A DNA stretch of 64,000 nucleotides from Ailurus styani (Eukaryota; Chordata; Mammalia; Carnivora; Ailuridae): contig LNAC01000102.1 of NCBI GenBank assembly GCA_002007465.1, positions 2,883,386-2,947,385 on the forward strand, written 5' to 3'. Both the position numbers and the translations under genes were made by a program. Numbering within the stretch: position 1 is the stretch's first letter; every line of letters begins with the position of its first letter. The notes beneath the pieces were generated by a model. The model was given only the letters and a program-made list of their open reading frames with translations, was not told the DNA's origin and did not search any database. Shown here in pieces: positions 10,538 through 23,340 of this stretch.

Positions 10538-10568
10538 ACTATTGTTTCTTGTTTGCAAAAACAATAGT
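10538..10568. repeat. Short perfect inverted repeat
   Basis: Arms actattgttt (10538-10547) and aaacaatagt (10559-10568) are perfect complements around an 11-base loop. It lies just beyond the right border of duplication copy B. Confidence 0.8.
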
Positions 10569-11180
10569 CAACTTTGTACAAATTCACACTGAGAAGGAAA
10601 AAAAGAGTTTTATTAGTATTTGTCAACTAGTATGAACTCCATTTTTTAAAAACCTGTTTTTTTCCTGAGACAATGTATAAAATATATAGATTGGGGATTT
10701 TTCTTTGCTCCATAATTGAATGAGTGACAAAACCAGTAGATCACAGAAACAAAAATAGAAGTTATATGTTTCAATTTTCACAAGGATTCTGGTTTACTTT
10801 CACATAAATACTAAGAAAAGAGTTTAGATGATACATTCAGTGCATCTAGTCAGTTAAATAGTTCACAGTTATAGCCATCAAGATTCATGTTCTCTGGGGA
10901 AAGGGGAGATGTGACAAAGTAAAGTTTTAAAAGAGATCTGTCCTGAATTCAAAATAGATATTTTGTTAATATTTTGTTAATCATGCATGTTTTTTCAGAC
11001 ATCTTATTATTATACCCTTTCTCCAATAAAACCTGCAAACTCCAATAATGAAAATTTATAAGCAGGATTATTTGGTAGTCACTTATTTTCTAGTTTCAGT
11101 TTTGAAAGAATTACTTCTTTTAGATAAACCATGATATCAGTAAGAATGATTTAATGAAACTGCCATTTTAAGCCCAGATT
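10569..11180. other. Unique sequence, no gene seen
   Basis: AT-rich with no recognised repeat or open frame of note. A short tandem phrase 'attttgttaat' occurs twice near 10960-10982. Confidence 0.4.
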
Positions 11181-11186
11181 ACTGGG

Positions 11187-11251
11187 TATGTATGTATGTA
11201 TGTATGTATGTATGTATGTATGTGTGTGTATGTGTGTGTGTATGTATGTAT
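11187..11251. repeat. (TATG)n/(TGTG)n microsatellite
   Basis: A run of TATG tetranucleotides interrupted by TGTG units, ending in tatgtatgta. A good candidate for length variation. Confidence 0.93.
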
Positions 11252-11489
11252 TTAGATGTAAAATAGAAATCTATGAATCTACAACAGAAACCAGATAGCT
11301 AACCTGTTAGGTAGATTAGATAAATGTCTCTTCCAACAATTGAATGCTGACTGATGAATATAGAAGTAGGAGAGTTGAAAAGTTATTTTGTAATTACAAT
11401 TCTAAATATTTTAAGACTCATGAATAAGTATTAAGTCTAGGGATCCAGCCATTATGGTGGAGTGCTAGGGTAATCCTGTTTATAATAAG

Positions 11490-11830
11490 TTGCCTAAATA
11501 AAGAAAAAAAAAGTTCGATGAAGATCAGAATAACTGCATAACTGCGTACACATTGATTACTAGTTATAGAACAGAAATAATAACTATTTAGTGTGAAACC
11601 TGAGGGTCACTCTGACTGGGTGATCAAAGTTAACATAACCAATAAGGAACAGATCCACACAGTGAGCCTCCAAATAGAATAGCCAGTAAATATCACAATA
11701 TAGATTATGTAGTATTCCAGCAGCTGGGAATGCATAATTTGCGTCTTAATCATGAAGACGTATCAGACAGAACCAAACTGAAGAACATTCTATAAAATCA
11801 TTGGCCAGTATCTTCAAGCCACCATTGTTA
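11490..11830 (+). mobile_element. Old interspersed repeat fragment (L1M-like 3' region?)
   Basis: Phrases such as 'gtgatcaaagttaacat', 'gaagacgtatcagacag' and 'cattctataaaatcattggc' match a common old mammalian repeat that I remember from L1M-type 3' ends. The family name is uncertain; that it is repetitive is more likely than not. Confidence 0.4.
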
Positions 11831-11899
11831 TGAGATACAATAATTTCCCCTCTTGAGACTCTGCTTCCCTAAACCATGATTCCTAGTATCCACTTATTT

Positions 11900-13640
11900 G
11901 ACTCTCCAGTCCTAGGAATAGCAGTTTGCCTTGCATTCTTCTCCTTTAGGGGTCTAAAAAGAATGGTTGATTTTTTAGATTGTTCATTTTTTGCTTATTG
12001 TTAGAATGGGGCATGACTTCCACGCTGCTCACAGGGGAATGGGGTGTTTTAAAGTCTTTGTGTGATAATTCCCATGTGAATCATCTCAGGATTTTCATCT
12101 GTTGATTGTCTTTTCCACTGACAGTTGGTCATGTTCTTGGTTGTCTTTTTATGTCAAATAATTTTGGAATGCATCCTGGACATGTAGACTATTTTGTTAA
12201 GAGAATCAGGATCCTGGGTGCCTGGGTGGCTCAGTGGGTTAAAGCCTCTGCCTTCGGCTCAGGTCATGATCCCAGGGTCCTGGGATCGAGGCCCACATTG
12301 GGCTCTCTGCTCAGCAGGGAGCCTGCTTCCTCCTCTCCCTGTCTCTCTGCCTGCCTCTCTGCCTACTTGTAATCTCTCTCTCTGTGTCAAATAAATAAAT
12401 AAAATCTTTAAAAAAGAGAGAGAGAGAGAGAATCAGGATCCTGTAAAATCCTCTGGAGAATGTTGATTTGCTGCTGCTGCTGCTGCTATTTTGCCAGGCA
12501 ATTGACTTGCTTAAGTTCAACAAGTTCTTTCTTGCCTTCTGCCAGCAGTAATTCCTTTGTCAGCTAATTTTCCTTTCCTTTTTCTTTCTTTCTTTTTTTT
12601 TTTTTCCACCTCAGCACCTGGGGGAAAGACTGTGGCAGGGGCCAGCTGTGGGCCCACAATGCCTGCCTCTCTCCTTCCTCATTCCAGCCCTGGACTGGGT
12701 TGTCCGCTAATTATTGAAAGCATTTGCTATGGTAATTAGATCAGATCCACCTATGTTGCTCATAGTTTTCTGGGACTTGGCAGTGGTTCTCAGTCTTTCC
12801 TATGCTTTTGTGAGCCTGTTCCACACTTGTCCAGGTTGGGGGTAAGCCCAGTACTTGTGTTGGTTCATTCACATAATTATGGAATTCTCTTCCCTTAAGT
12901 TCTTCTCTTAAGTTACAACTTAAGACTTCACCTACAATTTCATGTTAGCAATGGCCCTCTCTCCAAGTTCCTCTGATCTGAAATTTGGACTTTTCCCAGA
13001 GTTTTAGCTTCCTGAGCATCTATATTTGACTGGACAGGGTGTCTCTTTTAGGGCAAAATTGTGAGGAAATAGAAAAATATTAGGGATTCCATAGCATACT
13101 TTTTTTTTTTTTTAAACAACAGCAACCCCTTTTTCCTAGTTCATCTGGCCAGAGATAAAAGTTTGACTTTGGGATTTTCTATGCCCTTGACTCCACCTCC
13201 AAAACTGCAGCAGCCATATACCTCTACAGTGATTTTACCCTGCAGCAGGGCTAGAGAATAAAAAAATAAAGACATAAAAGAAAAGAAATTCACCCAGAAT
13301 TCTCAACTTTTTTTGGCCCTATGGCCAGAAAGAAGATGTTTCTTTTAAAGTTTCTGCTGTTTGCATCCATTGTACAGTTTCATAACTCTGGGTACTGGAT
13401 CTTCCTTGGGTCAAAGCTACAAAAGGAAGGAGAGAAAAAAAATTAGAAAATGTGCTGATGTTGATTATTCCTCAAGTTTTTTTCTGGAATATTTTTCCAG
13501 AAAAATATGGAAAAAAAATTCCATTTTTTTTCTGCCTATTGTTTACTTTTTCAGAGTTCTCAGATACTCACATTTTGTATTCTTTCAGGTTTTACAGTTG
13601 TACCTAGTGGGACAGATAGGTTCTCATGACCTTGCAGTAT
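11900..13640 (-). mobile_element. Old L1M-like 5'/3' UTR relic (antisense), split by a SINE
   Basis: Phrases 'tttggaatgcatcctggaca', 'ctctggagaatgttgattt' and 'caggcaattgacttgctta' resemble a widespread old L1 UTR sequence read in antisense. The SINE at 12217-12427 interrupts it. It contains a (TGC)6 run (12472-12487), T-runs (about 12585-12605 and 13100-13114) and a GC-richer part (12600-13020). Boundaries and family are uncertain, and no coding region was recognised. Confidence 0.35.
12217..12427 (+). mobile_element. SINEC, full length
   Basis: Head ggtgcctgggtggctcag, the mustelid-type phrase 'gtgggttaaagcctctgcc', tail aataaataaataaaatcttt followed by a GA run. The target-site duplication gagaatcaggatcctg is exact at 12201-12216 and 12428-12443, so it is a recent insertion. 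Confidence 0.95.
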
Positions 13641-13649
13641 GGCACTGAA

Positions 13650-15880
13650 GTCTTCATTCTTATAAGAAAATCTCCTGAAATATTAAATGGTAAAGAGTCA
13701 TATTGTATGTAACCTAATTTCATATGGCCCAGAAAAAGTAATTATATACACATAGATCTAAATGTGGATATAGTTATAGAAAGAATGTTAAAATTCAGCA
13801 AAATGTTAAAAATGAGAGAATATGATTAAAATATACAGAGTTCCCATTTTTATTTTTGTGATTTTCATTAATTTTTAAATTTTTAAAAAATGAAAATAAC
13901 TCAAAACATCTGCAATTTAATACCATTCTCTAATAAAATTCTTCAATACATGACCCTTACCAATACTGTTTAAAAGATCTTGACATCTTTAAAGTTGTCA
14001 ACATTCTGGGCAACATAGAATGACATCTTTAACACAATAATGCAATATATCTTCACTTTTTATAAGAGAATATGTTCCTGGAGCAATAGTTCTTGCTATT
14101 GCTTTTGTTCCATCAACTCAGAAGTCAATGTTTTGTTACAAATTAATGTGATGGGGTCCTAAAAACTGACACAAACACTTCAGGTCACCTTTGTTTATTG
14201 TGTCAAGTATTTTCAAAACTATTCTATTTCCACTGCATTCACTTGCATAAAATCTCTGTATCAAAATAAGCAAAATAGAGATGAACATAGTGTGCTCTAT
14301 TCCAGCTGAACTGTGATATCTTGCTGAATTATAAAGCTGTCACAAAAATTTATTCTTTAAACAAGTTCATCAATTATTCCAGGTGTTGATTTTTGGATCA
14401 GACAATAGTGAGAATTGTGTTTTTGTAGCGCTTTTTTCATAAAAACACTTATTTCAATGTCAATGGCATAGGACCTGGAAGATTTTTTTATCTTGCCAAA
14501 GGTCTGTGCTCTTCCTTTCATCAAAACAAATGAACAAAAAATAGCAAACTGTAGTATCACGAGTCATAGAGTTTTTTAAGCAACATTTCACTCTGAAAAG
14601 TATTGAATAATTTCTTTTATTATAAAATGTAAAATTCTATGTGTTACCCTATTATGTTCAAATGACTTTGGGTGGTAGTTTTGGGGAATATATGCTTTTA
14701 TTTACTCTTTCTGATTGACCATTATTACACATTTGGTTGATGATAGTATATGTGAATTTGTCCAATACAACTCCTGCCTTCATGGAATTTAAGTCTAATG
14801 GAGGAAAAATACAACAATTGATAAAAATATGAATAGAAGGATTCTAAATGGTGACAAATACGGTGTTAGGGTAAGACATAAATGAATAAGACCAAAGAAT
14901 AGGAATGTTTCAGGGAGCAGAGACATCCAGGTGTGCAAGAAAAGAAAAATCTTTGGCATGCTTGAAGAACCAAAGGAAGATCAATGAGGTTGGAGATTAG
15001 TGAGTGAGGGAGAGTGGGAAGATCTGAATGTAGCCTGGAAAATCATATAGGACTCTGAAAACCATGATAAAGGATTGAGATTTTATTCTAAGTGTGAAAG
15101 GAAGGCACTATTATTAACATAAAATTTACAATAAAAATACACATTTCTCTAATTACCAAGTAAAATATGGATTGGCTAGAACAAGAATGAAAGCAGAAAT
15201 ATAATTTGGGAAGACTTTGCTTTAATCAAGAATGGATGTTAGCTTGCACGAAGTTGAAGGCTATGGAGATGGAGACATGTGAATGAACTGGGGATGTATT
15301 TTTGAGATAGAATTAGTAAGAAATGGAAATATATTATATATTGGGTTTTGATAGAATATTGAGACATTATTCCCAGGTTACTAGCTTGAGTAGTTGGTTG
15401 GATAATTATGCAATTTTTGGGGATGATGAAGAAGGGAAAGTAAACATCTGGAAAGGAATTTAATCAAGGATTTGATTTTACTTATCTTGAATATCTCATT
15501 GGAAGGGGGAGAGGGTGATTTGGTCACAGATATACAGGTTCACCTTGAAATAGAGAATGATAATGAAACAAGAGTAGTAATCTTTTCTCTTTCAGAGTAG
15601 TGGCTGAAGGACTCACTCAAGGTTTAAAGAGAAGTGTCTTTTGAATAACAATGGTGAAAATTTTACTAACTAATGAGAATGAAAAGAGAGGTTAACAGAA
15701 AATTTGAGGTCTCAGTTGAAGTCAGACATCATGAATTTGCAACGAATATCTTAGTACATACTAAAACGTACACAATTAGAGATGTTTTTTGAAATATCAT
15801 ATTAGTGTTGTATTCTTCATCATGAATTCTTTTAGAGGTGTAGACAACATTGTTCTTGAGTAATTATGACATTTGTGCTT
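13650..15880. other. Mostly unique AT-rich DNA, weak ancient-repeat signal
   Basis: No gene recognised. Around 14760-15110 phrases such as 'cctgccttcatggaattta' and 'ggattgagattttattcta' resemble an ancient mammalian interspersed repeat (L2-era), but the copy is very diverged. The rest shows no family signature and no open frame beyond about 70 codons. Confidence 0.4.
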
Positions 15881-16599
15881 TACATGCACACACAAGGGAG
15901 AGTGGGAAGCCATGTGAAGTCACTAACAGTGAGGCACCCAGCAGCTGCTTGTTGGTCTGGATCAGGCCCTGCCTTCTATCACTGGTTGGCACTAGTGCCC
16001 ACATGCAGCTAGTCCCCGCTGCTGGGCCCTGATAGAGTCACAGCCTGATTCTCACCAGACTCCACTGAAATGTGTACACCTAGGAGACAGTGTGCAGCCA
16101 CAGAAGAGCAGGCTGAAAGTCTGGATCTTTGCAGCTGCCAGTGACTTATGGTTGGCTCTGGCCCTGGTTATTTACCCTGGCCCCCGTCATTACAGGTATG
16201 TCTACACCTGGTCCCTTCAACAATACAGGAAATTGCTGGTGGCCTCAATAGCTGAGTGTATGTGCACACCACTGACTCTAGTCACCATTCCTGTCTGCTC
16301 TGATCCCTTGCTACTAGATGAGAGAGGTGCCATTTTAGGACCCCATTGGAGGTAGCTACTGTGAACCTCTGCAGTGCTTGCCAAGGACCACACAGTTGTT
16401 GATACAGTGGACTCCAGAGACCTGAGATAAAGAATATCATGTCCTCCTGGGCCTGCGGAGACACATGGTGGCACTGAATTGGCATATTGGATCACTACAC
16501 CTAGGGTCAAAGCACAATCCAGCATGACCCCACTGAGAGGTGATAGGTTTCCCTTACCAAAGTTAGTCCATAAAAATTGGAAAAGGTCGGCCCTTCTTC

Positions 16600-17690
16600 A
16601 AATGCAGAGAAAACTACAGAAGACTACAGAGATCATGAAGAATCAGGGAAACATGTTTTCACCAAAGAAATACAGTAAACTTGTAGTAACTGGCCCCAAA
16701 GAAATGGAGATCTAGAAATTGCCCAACAAATAATTAAAAATAATTGTACAGATACTCTGAATGCTACAAGAGAACACAAAGACATAGTATAGCAATAGGA
16801 GGAAAATAGCACAAAAATAAAATGAGAAGTTCAACAAAGGGAGAGAAAACATAAAAAAGAACCAAACATAATTTGGGAGCCAAAAAATACAATGAACTAA
16901 AGCATTCAATAGAAAATTTCAATAACAAACTCAAAAAGGTAGAAGAAAGAACAAATTAACCAGTAGACAGATCAACTGAATTATCTAATCAGAAGAGCTT
17001 AATAAATAAATAAATGAAAAAAGCATATGGGAATTATGGGACATCAGCAAAAAGAAGATAAGGAGAGGAAGGGGTAGAAAACTTATTTATGTAGATAATG
17101 GCTGAGAATTTCCTTAACCTGGGGATAGATTTGGAAATTCAAGTTCATTAAACTAATAGGTCACCTCAAAATTTTAATCCAAGATGATTTTCTTCATAGC
17201 ACATAATAATAAAACTGTTTAAAACCAAAGACAAACAGAGAATTTTAAAAGCAGCAAGAGAAAAAAATTCTCTTGAAGGGGAACCCCCATAAAGCTATTA
17301 GTGGATTTCTCAGCGGAGTCTAGGAAAGAATGGTGTATTTTCAGAGAGCTAAAATAAGAAAACTACCAATCAGGAATATTTAACACAGGAATATTGTCCT
17401 TCAGAACTGAAGACTATATGAAAGTTTTCACTAATAAATAAAAGCTGAGGGGACCTGGGTGGGTCACTGGGTTAAGTGTTTACCCTCAGCTCAGGTTGTG
17501 ATCTCAGGGTCCTGGGACCAAGCTCCACATAGTGCTCCCTGCTCCATGGGAAGCCTGCTTCTCCCTCGGTCTGCCACTCCACCTGCTTGTGTATTCTCAC
17601 ACAAAAAAGCTGAGGAAATTTATTGCCACTAAACCTGCCTTATAAGAAATACTGAGAATTTTTTCAATCTAAAACAAAATGATGCTTGTT
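16600..17690 (+). pseudogene. L1MA ORF1 remnant
   Basis: The A-rich coiled-coil coding part (16700-17010) and the C-terminal domain (17220-17690) can be followed at nucleotide level, for example 'gaattttaaaagcagcaaga' and 'tgtccttcagaactgaaga'. Stops and indels interrupt all frames, and a SINE (17451-17604) lies inside the C-terminal domain. Confidence 0.75.
17451..17604 (+). mobile_element. SINEC, older diverged copy
   Basis: Head ggacctgggtgggtcactgg and CT-rich end without the usual AAATAAA tail, so the 3' end is shortened. The 11-bp direct repeat aaaagctgagg at 17440-17450 and 17605-17615 marks the insertion in the ORF1 remnant of the L1MA. Confidence 0.88.
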
Positions 17691-20321
17691 AGTCACATAA
17701 AAACACAAAAGTATGTAACACATTGGTAAAGGTAAGCATATAGTGAAATTCAGAATACTTAATACAATACTATGGTGATGTGTTAATTGACTACTTAACT
17801 CTAGTGTAAAGGTTAAAGGAGAAAAATATTAAAAATAGCTATCACTTCAACAAATTGTTAGTGGATACAGAATATTAAAGGATGTAAGTGGTGGCATCAA
17901 AAACATAAAAGGGAAGTAAAATAATAGAGACTTTTATAAGCAACATATGATAAATTTTTATCAGCAAAAAATTGTTAAATTCATTAAAAATGTATAAGAT
18001 GTTTTAGGTCAGCCTCAGGAGAACCACAAAACAAAAATCTATAGTCACACAAAAGATATAGAGAAGGGAATCATAGCATATAATTATAGACAATAATCAA
18101 TTTACCAAGGAAGACAGCAAGAAAGGAAGAAAAGTAAAATGGAAGTACTAAACATCCAGAAAACAGTTAATAAGATGGAATTAGTAAATCTTTACCTAAC
18201 TACTTTAATTGTTAATGGATTGAATCTTCTAATCAAAAGGCATAGAGTGACAGGATGGTTAAAAAATAAGCCCCAACTATATGCTACCTCTAAGAGACTC
18301 ACGCTAGGTTTAAGGACACATAGGCTTAAAGTGAAGGGATAGGTTATCCAGACAGAAAATCAATAAGGAAACATTGGATTTGAACTATACTTTAGGCAAA
18401 GATATAAACAGAACATTCCATCCAACAGCAATAGACATTTTTCTCAAGTGTACACAGAACATAGATCAAATTATAGGCCACAAAACAAGTCTTTGCAAAT
18501 TTTAAAAGACTGAAATCATATCAAGTATCTTTTCTGACCACGATGGTATAAAACTAAAAGTCAATAAGAGGAAAAAAGCTGGAAAATCCACAAACTTGTG
18601 GAGATTAGAAAACATGCTACTGAACAACTAATAGGTCAGGAAGAAACAAAAAGGGAAATAAAGAAATATCTTGAAACAAACATAAAAGGAAGCACAACAT
18701 ATCAAAACCTATGGGAGGCTGCAAAAGCAATTCTAAGAGGGAAGTTTATGGTTTATGTTTAAACACCTATATTAAGAAAAAAGAAAGATCTCAAATCACC
18801 AACCTCACTGTACAGTTCAAGGAACTAGAAAAAGAAAGTCCAAAGTTAGCAGAAGGAAGAAAGAAAGATTATAGCAGAAATAAATTGAATAGAGACTAGA
18901 AAGACAATAGAAAAAAATGAATGAAGCTAAGAGTTGGTTTTTTGAATGGATAAAAAAAATTGACAAACCTTTAGCTAGACTACCTCAGGAACAAAGAGAG
19001 GTAACTCAAATAAAATTAGAAATGAAAGAGGAGACATTACAAGTGATATCCCAGAAATACAACGACTAATGAGAGACTGCTATGAGTGATTATATGACAA
19101 CAGACCGGTAACAGAAGAAATGGATAATTTTCTAGATGTATGCAAGCCTGAATCAAGAAGAAATAGAAAATCTGAACATACCACTAATGAGTAAGGGATT
19201 GAATCAGTAACAAAAACCTCCTAACACACAAAAATCCAGGCCCAGATGATGTTACAGGTAAATTCTATCAAACATCTAAAGAATTAATCCCAATCCTTCC
19301 CAAACTCTTCCAAAAAATTGAAGAAGAGGTATTATTTCCAAATTCATTTATGGGGCCAACATTACCCTGATACCAAAGCCAGATAAAGAAAATATGAGAA
19401 AAAATTACAGACCAATACCCCTGATGAATATAGATGAGAAAGTTCTCACAAAATATTATCAAACCTAATTCATCAGCACATGAAAAGGATTTCTCATTGT
19501 GATAAGTGGGATCTATCCCTGGGATGCAAGGATGGCTCAACATATGCAAATCAATAAATGTGATATACCACAACCAGATAATGAAAGAAAGATTAAATGG
19601 TCAACTCAATAGATGCAGAAAAAGCATTTGGTCAAATATAACATCATTTCATGATATAAACCATCAACAAATTGGATATGGAAGGAACAATACTGCAACA
19701 CAATTAAGGCCTTGTATCACATACTTATAACCAACATTACACTCAATGATAAGAGGTTGAAAACTTTTCTGCTAAGATCAAGAACAAGACATAGTTGCTT
19801 ACCTTTATCACCGTTATTCACACAGTACTAGACATCCTACCTAGAGCAATAAGACAAAAAAAAATGAAATAAAATAAAAGACATTCAAGCAGGAAATAAG
19901 TAAAATTCCCTCTGTTTACAGATTATATGGTCATATATATGGTGAATTCTAAGACTCCACCAGAAAACTGTTAAAACTAACCATCAAAAATTCAGTTATG
20001 TTGCCAGACATAAAATCAACATACAGATAAGAGTTGTGTTTTATACACTAACAACAAAACACCTGAGAAATAAAAAGACACTCCCATTTATAATAGCATA
20101 AAGAACAGCACAATACTTAGGAAAAAATTTAACTGAAGAATTGAAAGATTTGTATAGTGGAAAATATAAGACTTCAAAAAAAGAAATTGAAGAACACACA
20201 AACAAATGAAAGGATGTCCTCTGGCATGGACTTGATGACTTAATATTGTTAAAATGTTTATACTACTAAAGTCAACTATGACTCAATGCAATCCCTATCA
20301 AAATTGCAATGGCATTTTTTT

Positions 20322-20510
20322 AAAAGATTTATTTATTTATTTATATGGCAGAGAGAGAGATTACATGTAGGCAGAGAGGCAGGCAGAGAGAGAGGAGGAA
20401 GCAGGCTCCCCGCTGAGCAGGGAGCCTGATGTGGGCCTTGATCCCAGGACCCTGAGATCATGACCTGAGCTGAAGGCAGAGGCTTTAACCCACTGAATCA
20501 CCCAGGCGCC
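20322..20510 (-). mobile_element. SINEC, full length, minus strand
   Basis: On the minus strand it runs from ggcgcctgggtgattcag to an A-rich tail. The target-site duplication ttgcaatggcattttttt is exact at 20304-20321 and 20511-20528. It interrupts the L1MA ORF2. Confidence 0.94.
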
Positions 20511-21371
20511 TTGCAATGGCATTTTTTTCACAGAAATAGAAAAAAAAATAATTATAAAATGTGCACGGAGCCACAAAACAACCCTGAATAGCCAAAGCAA
20601 TCCTGAGAAAAGGAACAAAGCTGAAGGCAACACACTTCTTAATTTCAAACTATTCTACAAAGTTCTAGAAAGAAAACAGTATGGTATTGGCATAAAAACA
20701 GACCGATGAACACAATAGAAAACCCAGAAATTAGGCCCACATTTATGTTTAATTAATATTTAACAAAAAATCTAAGAATACCCAATGAGGAAAGAAGAGT
20801 CTTCTCAATAATGGTGCTGGGAAAACTGAATAAACTCATGCAGAAGAATAAAATTGAACTCCCACTTAAACTATACACTTGAACTGGGTTAAAAAATTTA
20901 AACATAAGACTTGAAAATGAAAAACTCCTATGAGAAAACATAGGGAACTTCCTTGACATTGGTCTGGCAGTGATTTCCAGGATATGACACAAAAACCACT
21001 AGCAACAAAGGCAAAAGTCAAATAGACAACATCAAACTAAAATGCTATGAGGCAAAAGAAACAATCCATAAATGATATAATCAACCCACAGAATGGGAGG
21101 AAATATTTGCAAGTCGTACATCTGATAAAGGGTCACTATTCCAAATACATAAAGAAGTCATACAACTCAATAGGAAAAAAAAATAACCCAATTAAAAAAT
21201 GGGCCAAGGAACTAAATAGACTGCTTTCCAGAGGCAACATACAAATATCCAGCAAGTATATGAAAAGGTGCTCAATGTCAGCAATTATCAGGGAAATGCA
21301 AATCAAATCAACTATTAGGTATTACCTTATACCTGTTTGAATGGCTACTATTTTCAAAAAGACAAGAGAAG

Positions 21372-22247
21372 ACGTCCAAATGGCCAACAGACTCATGAAA
21401 AAGTGCTCAACATCACTCGGCATCAGGGAAATACAAATCAAAACCACAGTGAGATACCACCCTCACACCAGTCAGAATGGCTAAAATAACCAGTCAGGAA
21501 ATGACAGGTGTTGGCGAGGATCTGGAGAAAGGAGAACCCTCTTACATTGTTGGTGGGAATGCAGGCTGGCACAGCCACTCTAGAAAACAGTATAGAGGTT
21601 CCTCAAAAAGTTGAAAATAGAGCTACCCTACGACCTCTCAATCGCACTACTGAGTATTTACCCTAAAGATACAAATGTAGTGATACACAGGGGCATGTGC
21701 ACCTGAATGTTTATAGCAGCAATGTCCACAATAGCCAAACTATGGAAAGAACCTAGATGTTCTTTCAACGGATGAATGGATAAAGAAGAGGTGGTATATA
21801 TACACAATGGAATACTATGCAGCTATCAAAAGAAATTAAATCTTGCCATTTGCAATGACATGGATGGAACTGGAGGGTATTATGCTAAGTGAAATAAGTC
21901 AGTCAGAGAAAGACAATTATCATATGATCTCTCTGATATGAGGAATTTGAGAGGCAGGGCAGGGGTTCTTAGGGACAGGGAGGGAAAATTGAAACAAGAT
22001 GGGACCAGGGAGGGAGACAAAGCATAAGAGACTCTTAATCTCATGAAACAAACTGAGGTCTGCTGGGGGAGGTGGGAAGAATAAGGTGGCTGGGTGATGG
22101 ACATTGGGGAAGGTATGTGCTATGGTGAGTGCTGTGAATTGTGTAAGACTGATGATTCACAGACCTGTACCCTTGGGGCAAAAAAAAAAATGATGATTCA
22201 CAGACCTGTACCTCTGAAACAAATAATAGATTATATGTTAAAAAAAA
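21372..22247 (+). mobile_element. 5'-truncated younger L1 inserted in the L1MA
   Basis: A carnivore L1 3' end (terminal ORF2 plus 3' UTR) begins at 'gacgtccaaatggccaac' and ends in poly(A). It shares long stretches with the 3' end of the L1 at 2829-9489 and with 1654-2353. The old L1 sequence is duplicated at the borders (aaaaagacaagaga at about 21356-21369; aaaaagacaacaga at about 22245-22258). Near its 3' end the phrase 'gatgattcacagacctgtac' occurs twice, around an internal A-run. Confidence 0.92.
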
Positions 22248-22928
22248 AAGACAACAGATAGCAAGGGTTTGCAAGGGTATAGAGAACACTTCTATACTGT
22301 TGGTGGGAGTGAAAATTGGTAGAGCCTCTATGGAAAACAGTATGGAGGTTACTCAAAAAATTAATAGTAGAACTGCCATATGATTCAGCAATATCTCACT
22401 TCTGGGTATACATCCAAAGGAATTGGAATCAGGATCTCATTAAGGTATATGTGTTTTCATGGTTATAATAACATTCACAATTGCCAAGATATATAACTAA
22501 AAACTAAGTGTCCATCTACAGTTGACTCTATAAAGATGTGGCATATAAAATTTATATTTTAGTGTATATGTAAAATTCAGCATCAAGAAAGAAAGAGATC
22601 CTGCCATTTATGACAAACTGGATGAATTTTGAGGGCATTATACTAAGTGAAATAAGTCATACATAGAAAGTCAAATACTGTATGATATAACTTATATACA
22701 GAATCTAAAAAAGCCAAACTCAGAGAATTAGAGTAAGGTGGTACTTACCATGGACTTGGGTAGGGAAAAAAGAGGATATTATTCAAAAGGTATAGACTTC
22801 CAGTTATAAGATTAACAAATTCTTCAGATAAAATGTAAAGCATGATGATTATAGGTAATACTTTATGTTTGAATGTTGCTAAGAGAGTAGATCTTAAATG
22901 TTCTCACAACAAAGAAATGATAATTATG

Positions 22929-23117
22929 GGGATGCCTGGGTGGCTCATTTGGTTAAGCCTCTGCCTTCAGCTCAGGTCATGATCATAGGATCCTGGGATC
23001 AAGCCTGGCGTGGGGCTCTCTGCTCAGTGAGAAGTCTGCTTCTTTCTCTCCCTCTGCTTGTTCTCTCTCTCTCACGCTCTCTCTCTGTCTCAAATAAATA
23101 AATAAAATATTTTTTAA
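22929..23117 (+). mobile_element. SINEC, full length
   Basis: Head gggatgcctgggtggctcat, tail caaataaataaataaaat. The target-site duplication aaagaaatgataattatg (22911-22928) and aaagaaatggtaattatg (23118-23135) differ at one base. It is inserted in the 3' UTR of the L1MA. Confidence 0.94.
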
Positions 23118-23340
23118 AAAGAAATGGTAATTATGTAACAAAATGGAGGTGTTAGCTAGAGATAAGGTGGTGATCATTTTGCAATGTATGAGTGTATTAA
23201 GTCAACAGATTGCATACCTTAAACTTACAAGATGTTATCAGTCAATTATATCTCAATAAATCTGGAAAATAAATTTTAAAAAAGATAAAAATTGAACTTT
23301 ATTAAACATTTTCAAAAGACATTGATGCTTTAGTGTAAAA

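Larger units (their letters stand above)
18140..22500 (+). pseudogene. L1MA ORF2 remnant
   Basis: The endonuclease start is visible at 18185-18330 (LIVNGLNLLIKRHRVTG, then ETHA/L-like 'agagactcacgctaggttta'), followed by RT-region fragments such as GSIPGMQGWLNI (19506-19545) and the pre-C-terminal part near 21050-21340. Frames are broken throughout. A SINE (20322-20510) and a younger L1 (21372-22247) split it; the old sequence resumes at about 22260. Confidence 0.8.
15890..23290 (+). mobile_element. Ancient near-full-length L1 (L1MA type), nested insertions
   Basis: Collinear L1 sequence runs from 5' UTR (15890-16590) through ORF1 (about 16600-17690), an intergenic spacer, ORF2 (about 18140-22500) and 3' UTR to 'caataaatctggaaaataaa' near 23280. 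It is diverged, with many stops, and matches my recollection of L1MA-class consensus (for example 'ccccaaagaaatggagatct'). Later insertions are SINEs at 17451-17604, 20322-20510 and 22929-23117, and a younger L1 3' end at 21372-22247. No target-site duplication is recognisable, as expected for its age. Confidence 0.85.

Noticed and set aside
12217..12300. tRNA-like heads with pol III A/B boxes
   Set aside because: These are SINE heads derived from tRNA, not tRNA genes: no cloverleaf with an acceptor stem can be closed.
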